The notes below the pieces were generated by a model. It ran no database searches, was not told where the DNA came from, and saw only the letters and a program-made list of their open reading frames with translations. Below are positions 11,388 to 22,318 of a stretch of DNA of 64,000 bases, piece by piece. The stretch's first letter is position 1. Each line of letters begins with the position of its first letter. This stretch comes from Thereva unica (lineage: Eukaryota; Arthropoda; Insecta; Diptera; Therevidae): contig OX465283.1 of NCBI GenBank assembly GCA_949987705.1, positions 50,754,953-50,818,952 on the forward strand, written 5' to 3'. A program made the position numbers and the translations under genes.

Positions 11388-11577
11388 GCCATGGTACAAT
11401 AATACAAGGTAGGCTCGCAAGGAAAAGCTCTGTTTCCATCTTGAAAAGCTTCAACCATTTTTACATTAGAAAAGATCTGAGTGACGTCACGAGAAAGCTT
11501 TTTTCCTTTGTGAACTAAGATCCGAGTGACGTCGCGGGGCCCTTATGAGCTTACCTTGTAATTATTGTACCATGGTC
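11388..11577. mobile_element. Foldback MITE, 190 bp, abutting the previous one
   Basis: TIRs begin GGCCATGGTACAATAATACA (left) and GACCATGGTACAATAATTAC (right, reverse complement) and pair over about 40 bp with one indel. It is flanked by TAG at 11,385-11,387 and 11,578-11,580. It shares its left target triplet with the 330-bp element's right flank, so one inserted exactly at the edge of the other. Contains a duplicated GAGTGACGTC motif. Confidence 0.8.
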
Positions 11578-12195
11578 TAGGCAATGAAAAATCAAACACG
11601 AACTCTGAGTATGAAAGCTTTAACCCTGAAGAATCTGAAGATGAAATTTACCCTCTAAGACTAGAAAATGAAAATCAGTCCGATCGTCAGTCCAATCGCA
11701 GTCAGCTATAGATTCAACAACTTCAACGACCCTGGGTAAAGGCTCCAACTTACAAAGCTCAGGCGGAAAAATACTATAAAATGGCGAACTAAACTCTCCA
11801 ATATTTCAGATTCTATCGAAATAATGGCTAAATTTCTTAGTCTTTGTTGATGCATAGTTGAAGATAAATTATTCTTTATAATTTTTAACTAAGAAAAAGA
11901 TCTTTTTCCAGATGCAACCGTAACTGGTATAGTAAGAAATATTCATAATACTAAGTATTGATGTGCATGGAAAAGATAACATCATATCAGTGTTGCCAGA
12001 TGATCGAGAGTGGTTCCCCCTCACTCGAGAAACCGCTAAAATTAAAAAAAAAACGCTAAAATTGAGAAAAAACTTTGTTTTATTAAAAACCCTGGTATGT
12101 ATTACAGTTTCATATGCCCCAGCCCTTGTTTTCAACATAAACTAAATGTTTATAAATCTAGGAACTGAAAATAAAGAGCTGTTATTGGTCGATAG

Positions 12196-13302
12196 ATATA
12201 CCAGATATTTGTCGACTTTCAACAGGCATATGACTCGATAAACAGAGAGAGGCTGTACAGGATCCTATTGGAATTAGGAGTCCCCTCAAAGCTGGTACGA
12301 CTGATAAAATGCGCAACGAATAGCTCCCTGGCGAAAGTAAGGATTCAAAATGCAATAACAGAAGAGTTCGAAGTGCGACAAGGTCTTAGACAAGGAGATG
12401 GACTAGCCCCCATGCTTTTCAACCTGGCCCTAGAATGGGTGATAAGAAAAACATCAGTACGGAGAAATGCGTCCATAGCAACGCAGTCTGTACAATTATT
12501 TGGATATGCGGATGACGTGAACATCGTGGGAAGGTCCTTCTTGGCAGCAAAAGAAGTCTATGTCGAATTAAAAGAGGCGGCCAAGGACATAGGGCTGAAC
12601 ATCAATGAAGAAAAAACGAAGGTGATGCAACAATCCAGAGCTGGAAGATTTAGAATGGGAAGAAATATAACTATCGACGAACATAATCTAGAAGTAGTCG
12701 ATAAAACAGTCTACCTTGGGTCTACAATTACAAAAAGAAACGATGAAAAGGAAGAAGTAACTAGACGAATACTACTGGCTAATAGAGCTTTTTATGCCCA
12801 AAAACAAATATTGCACTCAAGATTTGTGGACAGAAAAACGAAACTCTCACTCTACAAAACAGTAATACGACCAGTACTGTGCTATGGCAGCGAGACTTGG
12901 ACTATGACCCAGGACATAGAGGAACAAGTCAACAGGTTTGAGAGGAAAATTCTCAGATGCATAATAAGCCCAACGAAAGAGGATAGGATATGGCGAAGGA
13001 GATACAACAACGAGTTGTATGAAATTTTTGACGACCCAGAACTCTCAACGTTTATAAAAATCAACAGACTAAGACTAGCCGGCCACGTAATCAGGATGAA
13101 TGATAACCGTATCCCAAAACGGCTTATGGTGGCCGAAATTCCAGGAAACAGACCAGTAGGTAGACCCAGGAGAAGATGGATGGACTCTGTGACGGCTGAC
13201 GCAGAGACAATGCTGAACATTCGGAACTGGAGAACTGCTGCAAGGAACCGTCAGACTTGGAGAAATGCCCTAGAGGAGGCCAAGGCTCGATTTGGGCTGT
13301 AG
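12196..13302 (+). CDS. LINE family B reverse transcriptase, intact partial ORF
   Basis: Largest clean reading frame in the window, about 368 codons open from 12,196, with no clear ATG because the 5' part is truncated. It shows RT motif A (VDFQQAYDSINRERL near 12,209), motif B (LRQGDGLAPMLFNLALE), catalytic YADD at 12,505-12,516, LNINEEKTKVM, and the thumb region LCYGSETWTM. The C terminus reads IWRRRYNNELYEIF, RLAGHVIRMNDNRIPKRLM, GRPRRRWMDSV and EEAKARFGL before TAG. The 3' tail after 13,302 contains TGGATGGATGG, a short-repeat tail typical of RTE-like LINEs. Endonuclease and RT fingers are missing, so it is probably not autonomous, but the palm is undamaged. Confidence 0.85.
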   Translation: MYQIFVDFQQAYDSINRERLYRILLELGVPSKLVRLIKCATNSSLAKVRIQNAITEEFEVRQGLRQGDGLAPMLFNLALEWVIRKTSVRRNASIATQSVQLFGYADDVNIVGRSFLAAKEVYVELKEAAKDIGLNINEEKTKVMQQSRAGRFRMGRNITIDEHNLEVVDKTVYLGSTITKRNDEKEEVTRRILLANRAFYAQKQILHSRFVDRKTKLSLYKTVIRPVLCYGSETWTMTQDIEEQVNRFERKILRCIISPTKEDRIWRRRYNNELYEIFDDPELSTFIKINRLRLAGHVIRMNDNRIPKRLMVAEIPGNRPVGRPRRRWMDSVTADAETMLNIRNWRTAARNRQTWRNALEEAKARFGL

Positions 13303-13668
13303 CGCCATTGGATGGATGGATTGGTCGATAGAAGTCTGCTTCGATCGTCTGATGCCTCGTCTTCCTTGACATCATCAATGTACGAGAGTATCGAATTGAA
13401 TTCAAGTACCGAAATTCATTGTAAGTTTAACTTTTTTTCTCATCTTGTTGTGTTTTTTATTGTTTATTATCAGTTAATACAGTTTAAAATTTATTAGGGA
13501 ATGACGAGCGCCAGTGCTTTTATGACAGGAAGGGGGAATAACATTTTTTGTATTAAACTGTAAATAAAAATGTAAAATCTAACAAAAAAAGCAATTTTCA
13601 AAAAAAAAAAAAACACTAAAAAAACGCTAACAAGTTTTCCCCGCTAAAAACGCTGCCCCGCTCCCGCT
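13303..13668. other. LINE 3' tail and A-rich sequence
   Basis: After the LINE stop codon comes the ATGG-repeat tail (to about 13,322), then non-coding DNA. A run of A followed by CGCTAA-containing motifs at 13,600-13,660 resembles sequence at 12,030-12,070 on the other side of the LINE. One interrupted older element may therefore flank it; this is uncertain. Confidence 0.35.
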
Positions 13669-13991
13669 GCCACAACCTACCAGAGATATTTTTAGTCCAC
13701 CTACTCCCAACCATTACTATCGCGACTTTGACATCGGGGCATCGAGAAACAATTCGCTGGGGTGTTATGCCTCCTGAAACGAGTTGAATCTCATTAACCG
13801 ACCGAGGATATACGCTTTGGTGGAGCGGGGAATAGCTATAAGGAAGGCTATGACAAGAGGAATCACGAATGTAAAGAAGGAAGAAGAAAAAAGGGAATGT
13901 AGGTTGAAAGTGGAAAAGGCGAAGGACCGTGGGGTTGCCAGGTTTCGAACTCGCCAGACGCCTTACTACTCCCTAAGCTACCGAGGTTCCC
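13669..13991 (-). mobile_element. tRNA-derived SINE, copy 2 (3'-truncated)
   Basis: Reverse-complement match to copy 1 from the tRNA-like head (13,991, CTACCGAGG on plus) through the body to about 13,669. The last 120 bp and A-tail are missing. The B box is degraded (GTTTCGAACTC on plus), so this copy looks older than the other two. Confidence 0.8.
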
Positions 13992-14009
13992 AAATATGGA
14001 GATCAACGG

Positions 14010-14450
14010 AGATCTCAACTTAACACCAAATTGCGACTGTTCAACTCCAACGTTCAGGCGGTTCTTTGTACGGTTGCGAAACATGGAAAGTCACCCAATT
14101 CATCACAGGACGCCTACAAGTATTCATCAACAGATGCCTACCTCGTATCCTAAAAATCCGTTGGTAAGATAGAATTTTAAATGAAGTGTCGGCTTCGTGC
14201 CGACCAAGAAAGGATAGACGACCAAATCAGGTGAAGGAAATGGAATTGGGTTGGCCACACCTTGCGATCCGAAAACAAGAATCTAGTTAAACCGGCCCTT
14301 GACTGGAATCCTCAAGGATCCCCTCGAGTTGAAACACCTAGAGCAACGTGGAAGAGAACCATACTAGCAGAGGCAGCAGCAACTGGGAGATCCTGGTCAG
14401 CAATTGTTTCCGCCCGATGTCCCATGAGGGATTAAGGGAGCATAAAGAGA
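14010..14450 (+). pseudogene. LINE family F, RT C-terminal fragment
   Basis: Abuts SINE copy 2. Blocks: LRLFNSNVQAVLC, then KHGKSPN in one frame and ETWKVTQFITGRLQVFINRC in the next, RILKIRW, an MEW-WLATP equivalent of the usual GWIGHTLR, and a worn PLTGILKDP stretch. This is the C-terminal region of a non-LTR RT of the IFNTNV-LLYGCETWK type, distinct from families A and B. Several stops and frame changes. Confidence 0.7.
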
Positions 14451-14462
14451 GAAGAAAGCTCG

Positions 14463-14585
14463 ATAAATGAGTTATACTCGAGGCGGCGTCGAATATAGGA
14501 TTTGTAGATTGTAGCCCTGACTGCTGGTGGAAGAAGAAATTTGCATCCCTTAAGATATCCTAGGCATTGAGATGCTTTTATGTCA
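14463..14585 (-). pseudogene. LINE family D fragment
   Basis: Short minus-strand piece matching 47,930-48,050 of the long family D copy, including GGATTTGTAGATTGTAG and the neighbouring coding stretch (IYKSYIRPRLEY region of the RT). Truncated on both sides. Confidence 0.65.
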
Positions 14586-16995
14586 TGCAATATTTGTATT
14601 ATACTCGTCGATTGGTTTTTTTATTAATTTCTGATGGAATAATAAATAATTTTTTGTATTGAAACAAAATTTGAATTTTTTCCGTAGTCGAACTTGGAGT
14701 CGGAGTCAGTTTTAAAATTTAAAAATGTCGAGAAATCGCAAATTTTGTGACCCGACTCCGCAGCCGTGATTAAAACTACGAGAATAAAACATCAAAAACA
14801 CGAAATATTATTTCTTCACACCTCAATCCTACAAAGCACAAGCCCGAAATATCATCCCACCTAATACTACAATTTAAAAAGTATATTAGGGGGTTACGCA
14901 CCTTAACCGTATGTTAAAACAAAAATCAATCATTCAAAAATGCACAAAATAATCTTAATCAAACCGCACTGAAAACCAGCTTAAAATTTACAAAAAATCT
15001 GGGTCCAATATTGTAATATGAACAAAAGCAGAAATAAGTATGTCATTGTTCTATTATTATTGAATTAAATTTAATTAAAATTAATTTTCCAAATGAATAA
15101 TAATGAACAAAAAAAACAGATCATTTCACTGAAATATTAATAAAGTACCACCCCACACATAATTACGCTATTAATTCAGCCGAATAAATAGAATATATCC
15201 GTCAACAAGTGTATAGCAATAAATTGCATGGAATTTAATATTTTCAATAAATAATTGAGTCAATCAATTACATTTTTTTTTGTTTTGGTGTAAATCTTTC
15301 AATTTTAAATCCAAAATTACGATGCAGATTATTATTATACGAAAATTGGGCAAGCATTGGGCGTACTGTGGCAAATAAACCAAAAATTCAATATTTAATA
15401 GAGATAATAACTAACCTAATAATCTGTTAATGTAATAATTTAATATTTAAATTAGTTTTTAATGGAGTTCATTTTATGAAAATGTAATTTATATTTTTTT
15501 TTTATTACAACTTACTCTTATAAATCATACTTTCCAGCTTTCACATTTTTGTTAGTGTGGAACATCACTTATTTTCTATGAATATTATTTATGGCAATTT
15601 TTTTTTCTTCGCTCAGATATTTTAAAACATTTTACACTAATCTTAACTTTTTGGCGTAATTATACACATATCAACACTCAATTTGCGTTAAGTAAACAAA
15701 ATTGATTTTGAATTTTTTTTTTGGTGTGGTTATATTTTTGGGATTAAGGTGTACAAAAATCGCAAGTGATAAGCACACAGACTAGAGGACTAAGTTGATT
15801 TAAGTTTAATTAAGATTTTCTTTTTCGCTTAAAGATTTCGCGATGATTTTCACACTCTTTACAAATTCTTTTATCACTTTCTTCAGAACTGGAAGATTGC
15901 TTTTTTAATCGGAAATTATCAATCAATGTGGGACTTATCTATCAACAAACTTATATATCACAGTTAGGTTAAAAAACAATTTCGTACTTCTTTCGAATTT
16001 CTATCGAAACATTTCTTTACAAAAACAAAAAAAAAAAACAATTTTAAACTTTCTCAAATATTATCTTTCATCCTGACAAAAACACTTTGGCGGCTTAAAA
16101 ATATAATTCAAGAAGGAAAACATTCATCAATTTTGTGCGTAATTTATCTCTCGCCCGTACACAAAAAAACTTCGGACTTAAATCGCCATTGATTATTTTC
16201 TTTTCTTTAAATTTTAGTTATTTTTAAACTAACTAATTCCTCTGCTCCTTTTCACTCCGGCACGCAACATGAGACGCGACTTGCCGCGAAAAAGTTAAGT
16301 GAAACACTAAAATTAAGGTCGAATATTTTTTGAACTTTAACTTGGATAAAACTGTGGAACGTAACATCCTGTGTGGAATGCGTTCGAATGAAGGGGTATA
16401 CCACGACCGGATTGGGCGCGCAAGCGTTTTTATGCTCGGCTAGAGTTGGATGGATGGATTGCAGCCACGTGCTTGAACTGTGGGGCCAAACTGGTGGGTC
16501 CAGAACGGAGACTGTGTGTGAAATCGTGATACACCGGAGCGCTTGTATAAATTAAGTGAAAACTTTTCAATCGACGGCACCGGGGCCGGCTTTTATTAAT
16601 GAGCTTTTGTTTGAGTTTATTGTAATTAGGGATTAATTATGCGGTTTTGTATGCCCTTTGTGCCATTTTATTTGACGAGGCTACTTCTACCCTTCAAAGA
16701 TGGTTATGCGTTTGGGGTTTTTTTCTACAAAATTTCCTTTAAAAGGTATTTTTGGTGTTTTTTTGGCATAAGCAACAAAAGGTGCTCCTTACTTTCGTGA
16801 GTTACAATTACAGGAATAACTCATAACAAAAGAAATAAAAAGAATAGAAAACTCAAAAAAATCTATGCTTATTAACTTTTACGTGATATTTTATACAATC
16901 GGACCGCCTTACTAAAAATAAAGTCATGTTGTTAGTCAGAATGAAAACAAAACCGTCTGCGCAATTAACACGATGATATACAGGGTGTATCAGTT
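14586..16995. other. Transposon-poor stretch with a GC-richer island
   Basis: No TE family recognised over 2.4 kb. 14,640-16,240 is very AT-rich. From 16,250 to 16,610 the base composition rises, with GGCACGC, GCCGCG, CACGTG, GGGGCC and a TATAAATTAAG at about 16,545. This could be a promoter or 5' region of a host gene, but I see no splice-consistent coding sequence and give no gene call. Confidence 0.3.
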
Positions 16996-16997
16996 CT

Positions 16998-18310
16998 TCT
17001 TCTTTGATCCGTTAGTTGGCGGTCCGAGCGGGACGTCCCCGCAACGGATACGCTGTTGTAGGTGCCGCTGGGTCTCGAGCTCTATTCACGATTCGTTTCC
17101 ATCCTTGCCGGTCCTTGGCGACCACTGACATATAGAATGGACAGCTCATGAGGAATTTTTCATGGCACCAATTTGTTCCATAGGCTACAAACCTTTTTTC
17201 ACTCCATGTAAACACCGGAATCACTTTTGAAATTTACATTTTTTTAAATACGTACTTAAAACATTAAAACAACACAAATATTTTGTTTAAAAAAATTAAT
17301 AAACACTATTTTGACTTTTTCACCTTTTAAAATGCCTTTTTTTCATTAATTTCCAAATTTTATGTGTATCTGATTTAAGTTCTTAACGCCTGCTTTAACA
17401 ACTGACATTCTGTATGTCAAAATCCGGGGGTCTATGGGGAAAAGAGCAAAAGATATAAACATCACTAGTGCAAAAGGGAAAATATAAAATCAGGTCTGAG
17501 TGCTTCTGTCAGTTTGGGGGTCTATGGATGAGTGCGACAACTATACTTTTGGGTGCCATCGATTTGTATGGAATAATTTCAGATGAGCAGTCCATTATTA
17601 TATGTCAGTGTTGGCGACGTATCGAGTCTCGGTAACTGATAATCGTTGATTCTTTCGGTCACCCTCGAAATTCTTTAGCCAGGCTTTCTTCGGTGCCGAT
17701 CGCTGGATACTCCAGCCTGCGGACGGTCTCGCCAGAGAAGTTTACGTGGCAAGCGGTTATCATCCATTCGCAGACATGTCCAAACCACCGTAGTCGACGA
17801 TTTTGAATTTCTTCTTCGATCAGCGTTTTCTGATCGCATCTTCGTCTGAATGTTTCGTTTCGAAGGCGACCGCGTAGTGAGACACCGAGGATCTGCCTCA
17901 AGCATCGAATTTGGAAGACTTATAGCTTCTTAACGTCCAGTTTGAGCAGTGTCCACGTTTCAGATCCATAAAGAAGAATCGGAAGTATCAACGTTCGGTA
18001 AAGGCCTACCTTTCTTTTGATGGAAATATTTGTTCGTTTCCAAATGCACCACTTGATCGAAGCGAATGTTGCCTGGCCGATGCGGCTGTGAACTTCGGCC
18101 GTCGATGCTACTTTCGTTTCCTCAACCAATGATCCCAAATATTTGAACCTCGGAACCTGTTCGATTTGGGTTCCATCGAGGTGAACACTTTCCCTCGATC
18201 CGTCCCTTGTGAGCACTTTGGTCTTTTCCGCATTGATTTTTAACCCCTATGACTGCGCGATGCGGGAAATGTTGTATAAGATGTCCGTTGCTTCGGCATC
18301 CGTGTCATAT
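16998..18310 (-). pseudogene. LINE family A, second copy, split by a DNA element
   Basis: Minus-strand RT remnant from about 18,308: ATDILYNISRIAQ, GLKINAEKTKVLTRDGSRES, VHLDGTQIEQVPRFKYLGSL, WCIWKRTNISIKRKVGLYRT, LYGSETWTLLKLDVKKL, LRQILGVSLRGRLRNETFRR, RLRWFGHV. The 3' tail contains AAGAAGAAGAA. 5'-truncated just downstream of the palm. A 488-bp element (17,123-17,610) interrupts it near the 3' end. Excising that element with one copy of the duplication rejoins the sequence to match the copy at 1-752. Confidence 0.85.
17123..17610. mobile_element. hAT-like non-autonomous element, 488 bp, 8-bp duplication
   Basis: TIRs start CACTGACATATA on both ends (12 bp exact), then continue imperfectly through AATGGAC-GCTCAT for about 30 bp. 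It is flanked by exact 8-bp direct repeats TTGGCGAC at 17,115-17,122 and 17,611-17,618. The 8-bp duplication and CA start fit hAT; P-type elements also make 8-bp duplications. No transposase coding. Confidence 0.8.
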
Positions 18311-18560
18311 CAGTTGAAATGTCGAAACGTTTGGCTGTGGATAAACGAACAAAAAATCGTATTGGTGTGTGGGGGGGGGATTGTAACGGTTTAGCCGCTA
18401 AGATGTTTTGAAATTTTTTTGGTATATATTTAAATATTACCCTGTATTTTTGTAACCCTATTAGATATTTTCATGAATAATGCTCCCACCTATCTCAAAC
18501 TGTAAAAGTCAAGATTTCAACCTACCAACGTCCAGAGTTATGATTCGTTTTTTTTTTTTC
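18311..18560 (+). repeat. Dispersed repeat R3, copy 2
   Basis: Contains GATAAACGAACAAAAAATCG, a G9 run at 18,368, TTTAGCCGCTAAGATG, TACCCTGTATTTTTGTAACC and ATTTTCATGAATAATGC. These occur in the same order as in the copies at 756-915 (inverted) and 33,134-33,560. It abuts the truncated 5' end of LINE family A copy 2, as copy 1 abuts the 3' end of the other copy. Confidence 0.6.
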
Positions 18561-18884
18561 ACTAAAATTTTAACTTCAACCACCTTTTTCTCCAAAAAAT
18601 ACGTAATTAACCAATACTTTTTTTTACAAAAGAAAAGCTAGGAAAACTTGGACAATTTCCTATGAATAATGTATAACAACTGTTATGCTACAGCCTCTAG
18701 TTTTGAAGTGATAAGCAATTTTAAAGTTAAAATTAGCTCTATTTCGTCCTTTTTTAATACTTTTCCACCTGAGTTTTGTTGAAAAGTACCAAATAAGCAC
18801 CAAATAAGGCCAATTTTAACATTAAAATTGCTTATAACATTGGCAGAAATGATAAATGAGGCTTAGTCAAAGTAAGAATACCCA

Positions 18885-18990
18885 TTACACTACACTACAA
18901 GAACTAAGATGGGCCGGTCACATAGTTTTAGAACGAGTGCTTATATATTCTACGATACTGAGGAAGAAACTTTAACTAGGTTTCTGTGTA
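18885..18990 (+). pseudogene. Small LINE RT C-terminal scrap
   Basis: Reads LQELRWAGHIVLE, the RLRWAGHVVRM block found near the C terminus of several LINE RTs, then ordinary sequence. Too short to assign to a family. Confidence 0.5.
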
Positions 18991-19084
18991 CTTAAGTTTC
19001 TATTCAAAATACTTCACCCCGCTTTGTGATCAATCACCACCCTAAGAATTAAATCCAGATACCATAGTATAACTTTCATCACGG

Positions 19085-19698
19085 TGCACGGTGCCTACAG
19101 AAGAAAAACGAGAACTAGAAAAGAATGACTTATATGAAACTCTTAGAGTGACTTATGACCAAGACCCTTCTTTCGACATGAAATTGGTATTTGGCGACTT
19201 AACGCTAAAGTGCGTAAGGAACCATATTTTACCACGGTGGCAAATTCTCACTACACAAAAAATCAAACGATTACGGGACCAGAAAGGGTAAATTCGCTAT
19301 CGCAAGTAGTGTGACAATAGCTAGCACCATAAGAATACACACAAAATGACATGGACGTCACCAGATGGGAGACACCAAAAACAAATTGACCATATTGTAG
19401 TTAACACGAAGCATGGAAGTAGCATACTGGATGTAAGGAGTTTCCGCGGAACGAATGTAGACACCGATCACTACCCAGTTGTTGGGAAAATGAGGGCAAA
19501 AATACTCGAGACTTTAAGTCAGACAAGCAAAGTGAAACATAGAAAAATTAAAAAATGAAGAAACAAAACAAGAGTATGAAACAATGTTAATCCTAATGTG
19601 GAACTCGATAAAAGGAAAAAATTATAGTAACAAACAACAGTGTATTTAGGCACCCAAAATCACCAAGAATAAGTGCGATTAAACAAAGCTACAGTAAT
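19085..19698 (+). pseudogene. LINE family E, AP-endonuclease part
   Basis: Reads PTEEKRELEKNDLYETLRVT, then DMKLVFGDLTLK (GDFNAK block), a broken SNDNG-like region, and TWTSPDGRHQKQIDHIVVNT followed by DVRSFRGTNVDTDHYPVVGK. These are the C-terminal catalytic blocks of an AP-type endonuclease, including the final DH pair. Frame changes lie between 19,200 and 19,340. The ORF continues at 22,319 after a 2.6-kb insertion; SYSN-ADA-RSFYKVN reads through if the insertion is removed. Confidence 0.8.
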
Positions 19699-20187
19699 GC
19701 AGATGCATGGGCGTAGCAACTGGGTGGGCCAGGTGGGCCAGGCCCACCCCAGAATCCTTCTGGCCCACCCCACAGTAAAAGTGATTAACTTATTAAAAAC
19801 AAGATAAATCCGCTCTAAAACCCGTGATGTTACATAATGCTTAAAACAATTTTACAAAAAATAGTTTTTAAATCATCCCTCGGTCGTGGTCCACCGTTAA
19901 ACTACGATTTATTGGTTCGTGGCGCATGACACAGCGTAGTGGCCCTAATGGCCATGGAGATAAAGCTGGAAAAACATAATTGCATTGCGTTTTATTGCTT
20001 GGGTGGGTATCAAGTGCATTTCATACAATGCAGTGCCGTTTTTATAAGACAGCAGTCTTTGAAATACTACTTTCTTCAGTACAGCGTTGCCTACTCTTGC
20101 CTCCAGAGACCACTAGATTCGACTTTCAAAACCACCAGTAAACCACTAAAATGTTTTCCTCTCGTCAGTAACTAGATATTCCACTAA

Positions 20188-20338
20188 CCCCCTATTCTAA
20201 AATTGAGACCAGTCATAAGTCACAAGCTTTAGCGACTCGCGCTTGCTTTTTATAAACTTCTTCTTTTGGTTTCTATGTCGATGTTGACAGTAGTTACGTA
20301 TAAACAACTTCAAAATAAATACGTTTAGCATACAGGGG
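20188..20338. mobile_element. Small MITE, copy 1, within the 2.6-kb element
   Basis: Starts CCCCCTATTCTAAAATTG and ends TTTAGCATACAGGGG. The core GACCAGTCATAAGTCACAAG recurs in the copy at 20,934-21,145. Confidence 0.6.
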
Positions 20339-20933
20339 TATATCTAACTTAATGTTTGATAGACGCTGTTCCTAACTAATTCAAAAAACAAAATGATAAT
20401 CACTGCACTAATAATTTGCTATAAAAAAATAGATTTTAATAATAGAATCAGCATTATTGCTTTGACAAATTACCATTATAACCTGGCTTCATTGACCGAA
20501 CTGCCTAAGTACGAGCAAATTAGTGAACTGAACTTGAAAATAGCCTCAATTCGCATACAATTTCCATATTTTCAACTGAGGATAATGGTGGATCCACACT
20601 ACGCGAACTCAGCTCTTACCCGCTTTTGCCTATTTTTCATAAAGAATTTTGTGATTGTTTTACTATCTTTTTAATGTCAAGGGTAGTGGGGTAAAACTGC
20701 GCGGACAATAGTCTGGAATTAAAAAGGTGCATTGTACGTTCACACAATACGGGCTTTACAAAAGCGCGTACGGCCTTTCAAATGAAAATTGGTTTTTTGT
20801 GAATATAGATTAATTAATATTCATTTTTAAAAAGCTCATAAATTATTTGTTTTCAGATTAGCTCTTACTTTAGGATCCAACATAAATCTAATAATTCTAG
20901 ATATTACTCTCAACTCCCGATTCAGAAAATTAT

Positions 20934-21145
20934 CCCCCTGTTCTAAAATTGTGACCAGTCATAAGTCACAAGGTTTGGGAGCTCACGCTTACATCTTATG
21001 AAATTCTTTCTTTTGGTTTTTATGCCAATGCTAAGAGAAGTTACGTTTATTTCATTCCTACTTCGATTCTAAGTTACTTTTGATTTAGTAAAAGTTTTCT
21101 ATTATGATTGTGTTGTTACTTATAGCTGCTTTTAGAATACGGGGG
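20934..21145. mobile_element. Small MITE, copy 2, within the 2.6-kb element
   Basis: TIR-like ends CCCCCTGTTCTAAAATT and CTTTTAGAATACGGGGG. Shares GACCAGTCATAAGTCACAAG and TTCTTTTGGTTT with copy 1. No duplication could be fixed with confidence. Confidence 0.6.
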
Positions 21146-22318
21146 TAAAAGTATACGCGTGCTCTTTTCAAACGCCTTACGGCCAAAAGCACGTGGAATC
21201 TAAGTTTATGTAGTGAGGACGGTCCTTAAAACAAACCTCAGTTCGCCCAACTGGACTCGAACTAAAGTTAAACGTTAAAGCGAGTCACTCTTGATGTGTC
21301 TTTAAGCTGCAGAACTTCATACGAAAAATTGGTGGTATTTTTGGTTTCATTACACTTTGGCAAAAAACTTTTGTTTTTTATTTAAGTGAATCATTAGGTC
21401 AGTGGTAATTGATGTCTTATTATGGTTTAGTGAATGGCCAATACTAATTTTGTATACTTGTACACTTTCCTATTACCACCAAAAATAACCTACTAACCAC
21501 TAGATTTTTTCCTCACTAAAGGCAACTATAAACTACCAGTTCTAGTAGCAAAACCACTAAGTTGGCAATGCTGCTTCGGAAATAACTTGCACGCTCGTAA
21601 CGCAATGTAAAACTTATTACCAGCTTTAGACAAAGAGTATAATCTCTTACGGAAGAAAAGGCAAAAAGTCAGGAGCTAAGTTCATTTGGTATATACGTAA
21701 CATATAACGCGGAATACAACTAGAAATAAATAGTTTAGTCGTTGAGTTTTAAATTCAAATCCAACTCAACTCGGCTCCAATAGAAACTCAGTAATATGAT
21801 ATGTACAACCTTAAATGCGCAGGACAAATGTACTTTTTGGCGCGCTTCTATCTCCACGGTAACCGCAGGTGTATACATATATTAAACTAGGTAGCCAAAG
21901 AGCCGGCACACGTGAGTCTGGATCTATGATTTGTCGCTAATTTGTTGCTAATTGTGACGTCAAAAATAATTTTGTCGCTCATCTCATTGTTTAAATAATG
22001 ATGAAAACCGCCAGCATGATGTCAAGTGATCTTTCGAACTGAACACGATAAAAAACAGCATTGAGGATAACGTTATGCCGATTTTGTCTCCGGTTTTTGG
22101 AGGAGCCAGATCACGATTATTATCGATTGGCCTATCAAGGTGGCTAGGTAACGTGCATACCTCCCATTTAAAAGTTCTAAATACCTAGGCAGTCTATTCT
22201 TAAAAATTGAAAAAAAAAAATTAGTTTTGTTATTTATCATCTGTCAGTCGGTAATTAATGGTGGTTTAAAATCTGGCCCACCCCAGCAAAAATTCATTGC
22301 TACGCCCATGGCAGATGC

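Larger units (their letters stand above)
10425..11800 (+). pseudogene. Copia-type integrase / pol fragment
   Basis: Ty1/Copia pol remnant. It begins DLCEMNIYSLGGTKYFPLFI then VDYSHFWTVFFLRHKSET, the integrase core with its first catalytic Asp. Broken frames follow to ARNMDDSLLGEAINYV and LWLGRKTDINKLNSFGCDCY. From about 10,920 comes DIDFSGFRVFIKKMNNVVSS then NVVFDDNE, the integrase C-terminal block before the RT. Two MITEs (11,055-11,577) split an acidic linker. Removing them at their TAG duplications restores an uninterrupted frame, AETL followed by GNEKSNTNSEYES. RT, RNase H and LTRs were not found. Confidence 0.8.
19707..22310. mobile_element. 2.6-kb TIR element inserted in LINE E
   Basis: Ends are ATGGGCGTAGCAA on the left and TTGCTACGCCCATG on the right, inside direct repeats GCAGATGC at 19,699-19,706 and 22,311-22,318. 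With the symmetrical CATGGGCG end the duplication is 7 bp. Subterminal GGTGGGCCAG-type repeats occur at both ends. The size and 7-8-bp duplication fit a hAT-type element. I find no recognisable transposase (no hAT dimerisation or zinc-finger motif), so it is non-autonomous or gutted. Two copies of a smaller MITE lie inside. Confidence 0.75.

Noticed and set aside
10849..11454. 201-codon minus-strand frame
   Set aside because: It runs antisense through Copia coding sequence and across a foldback MITE; no domain.
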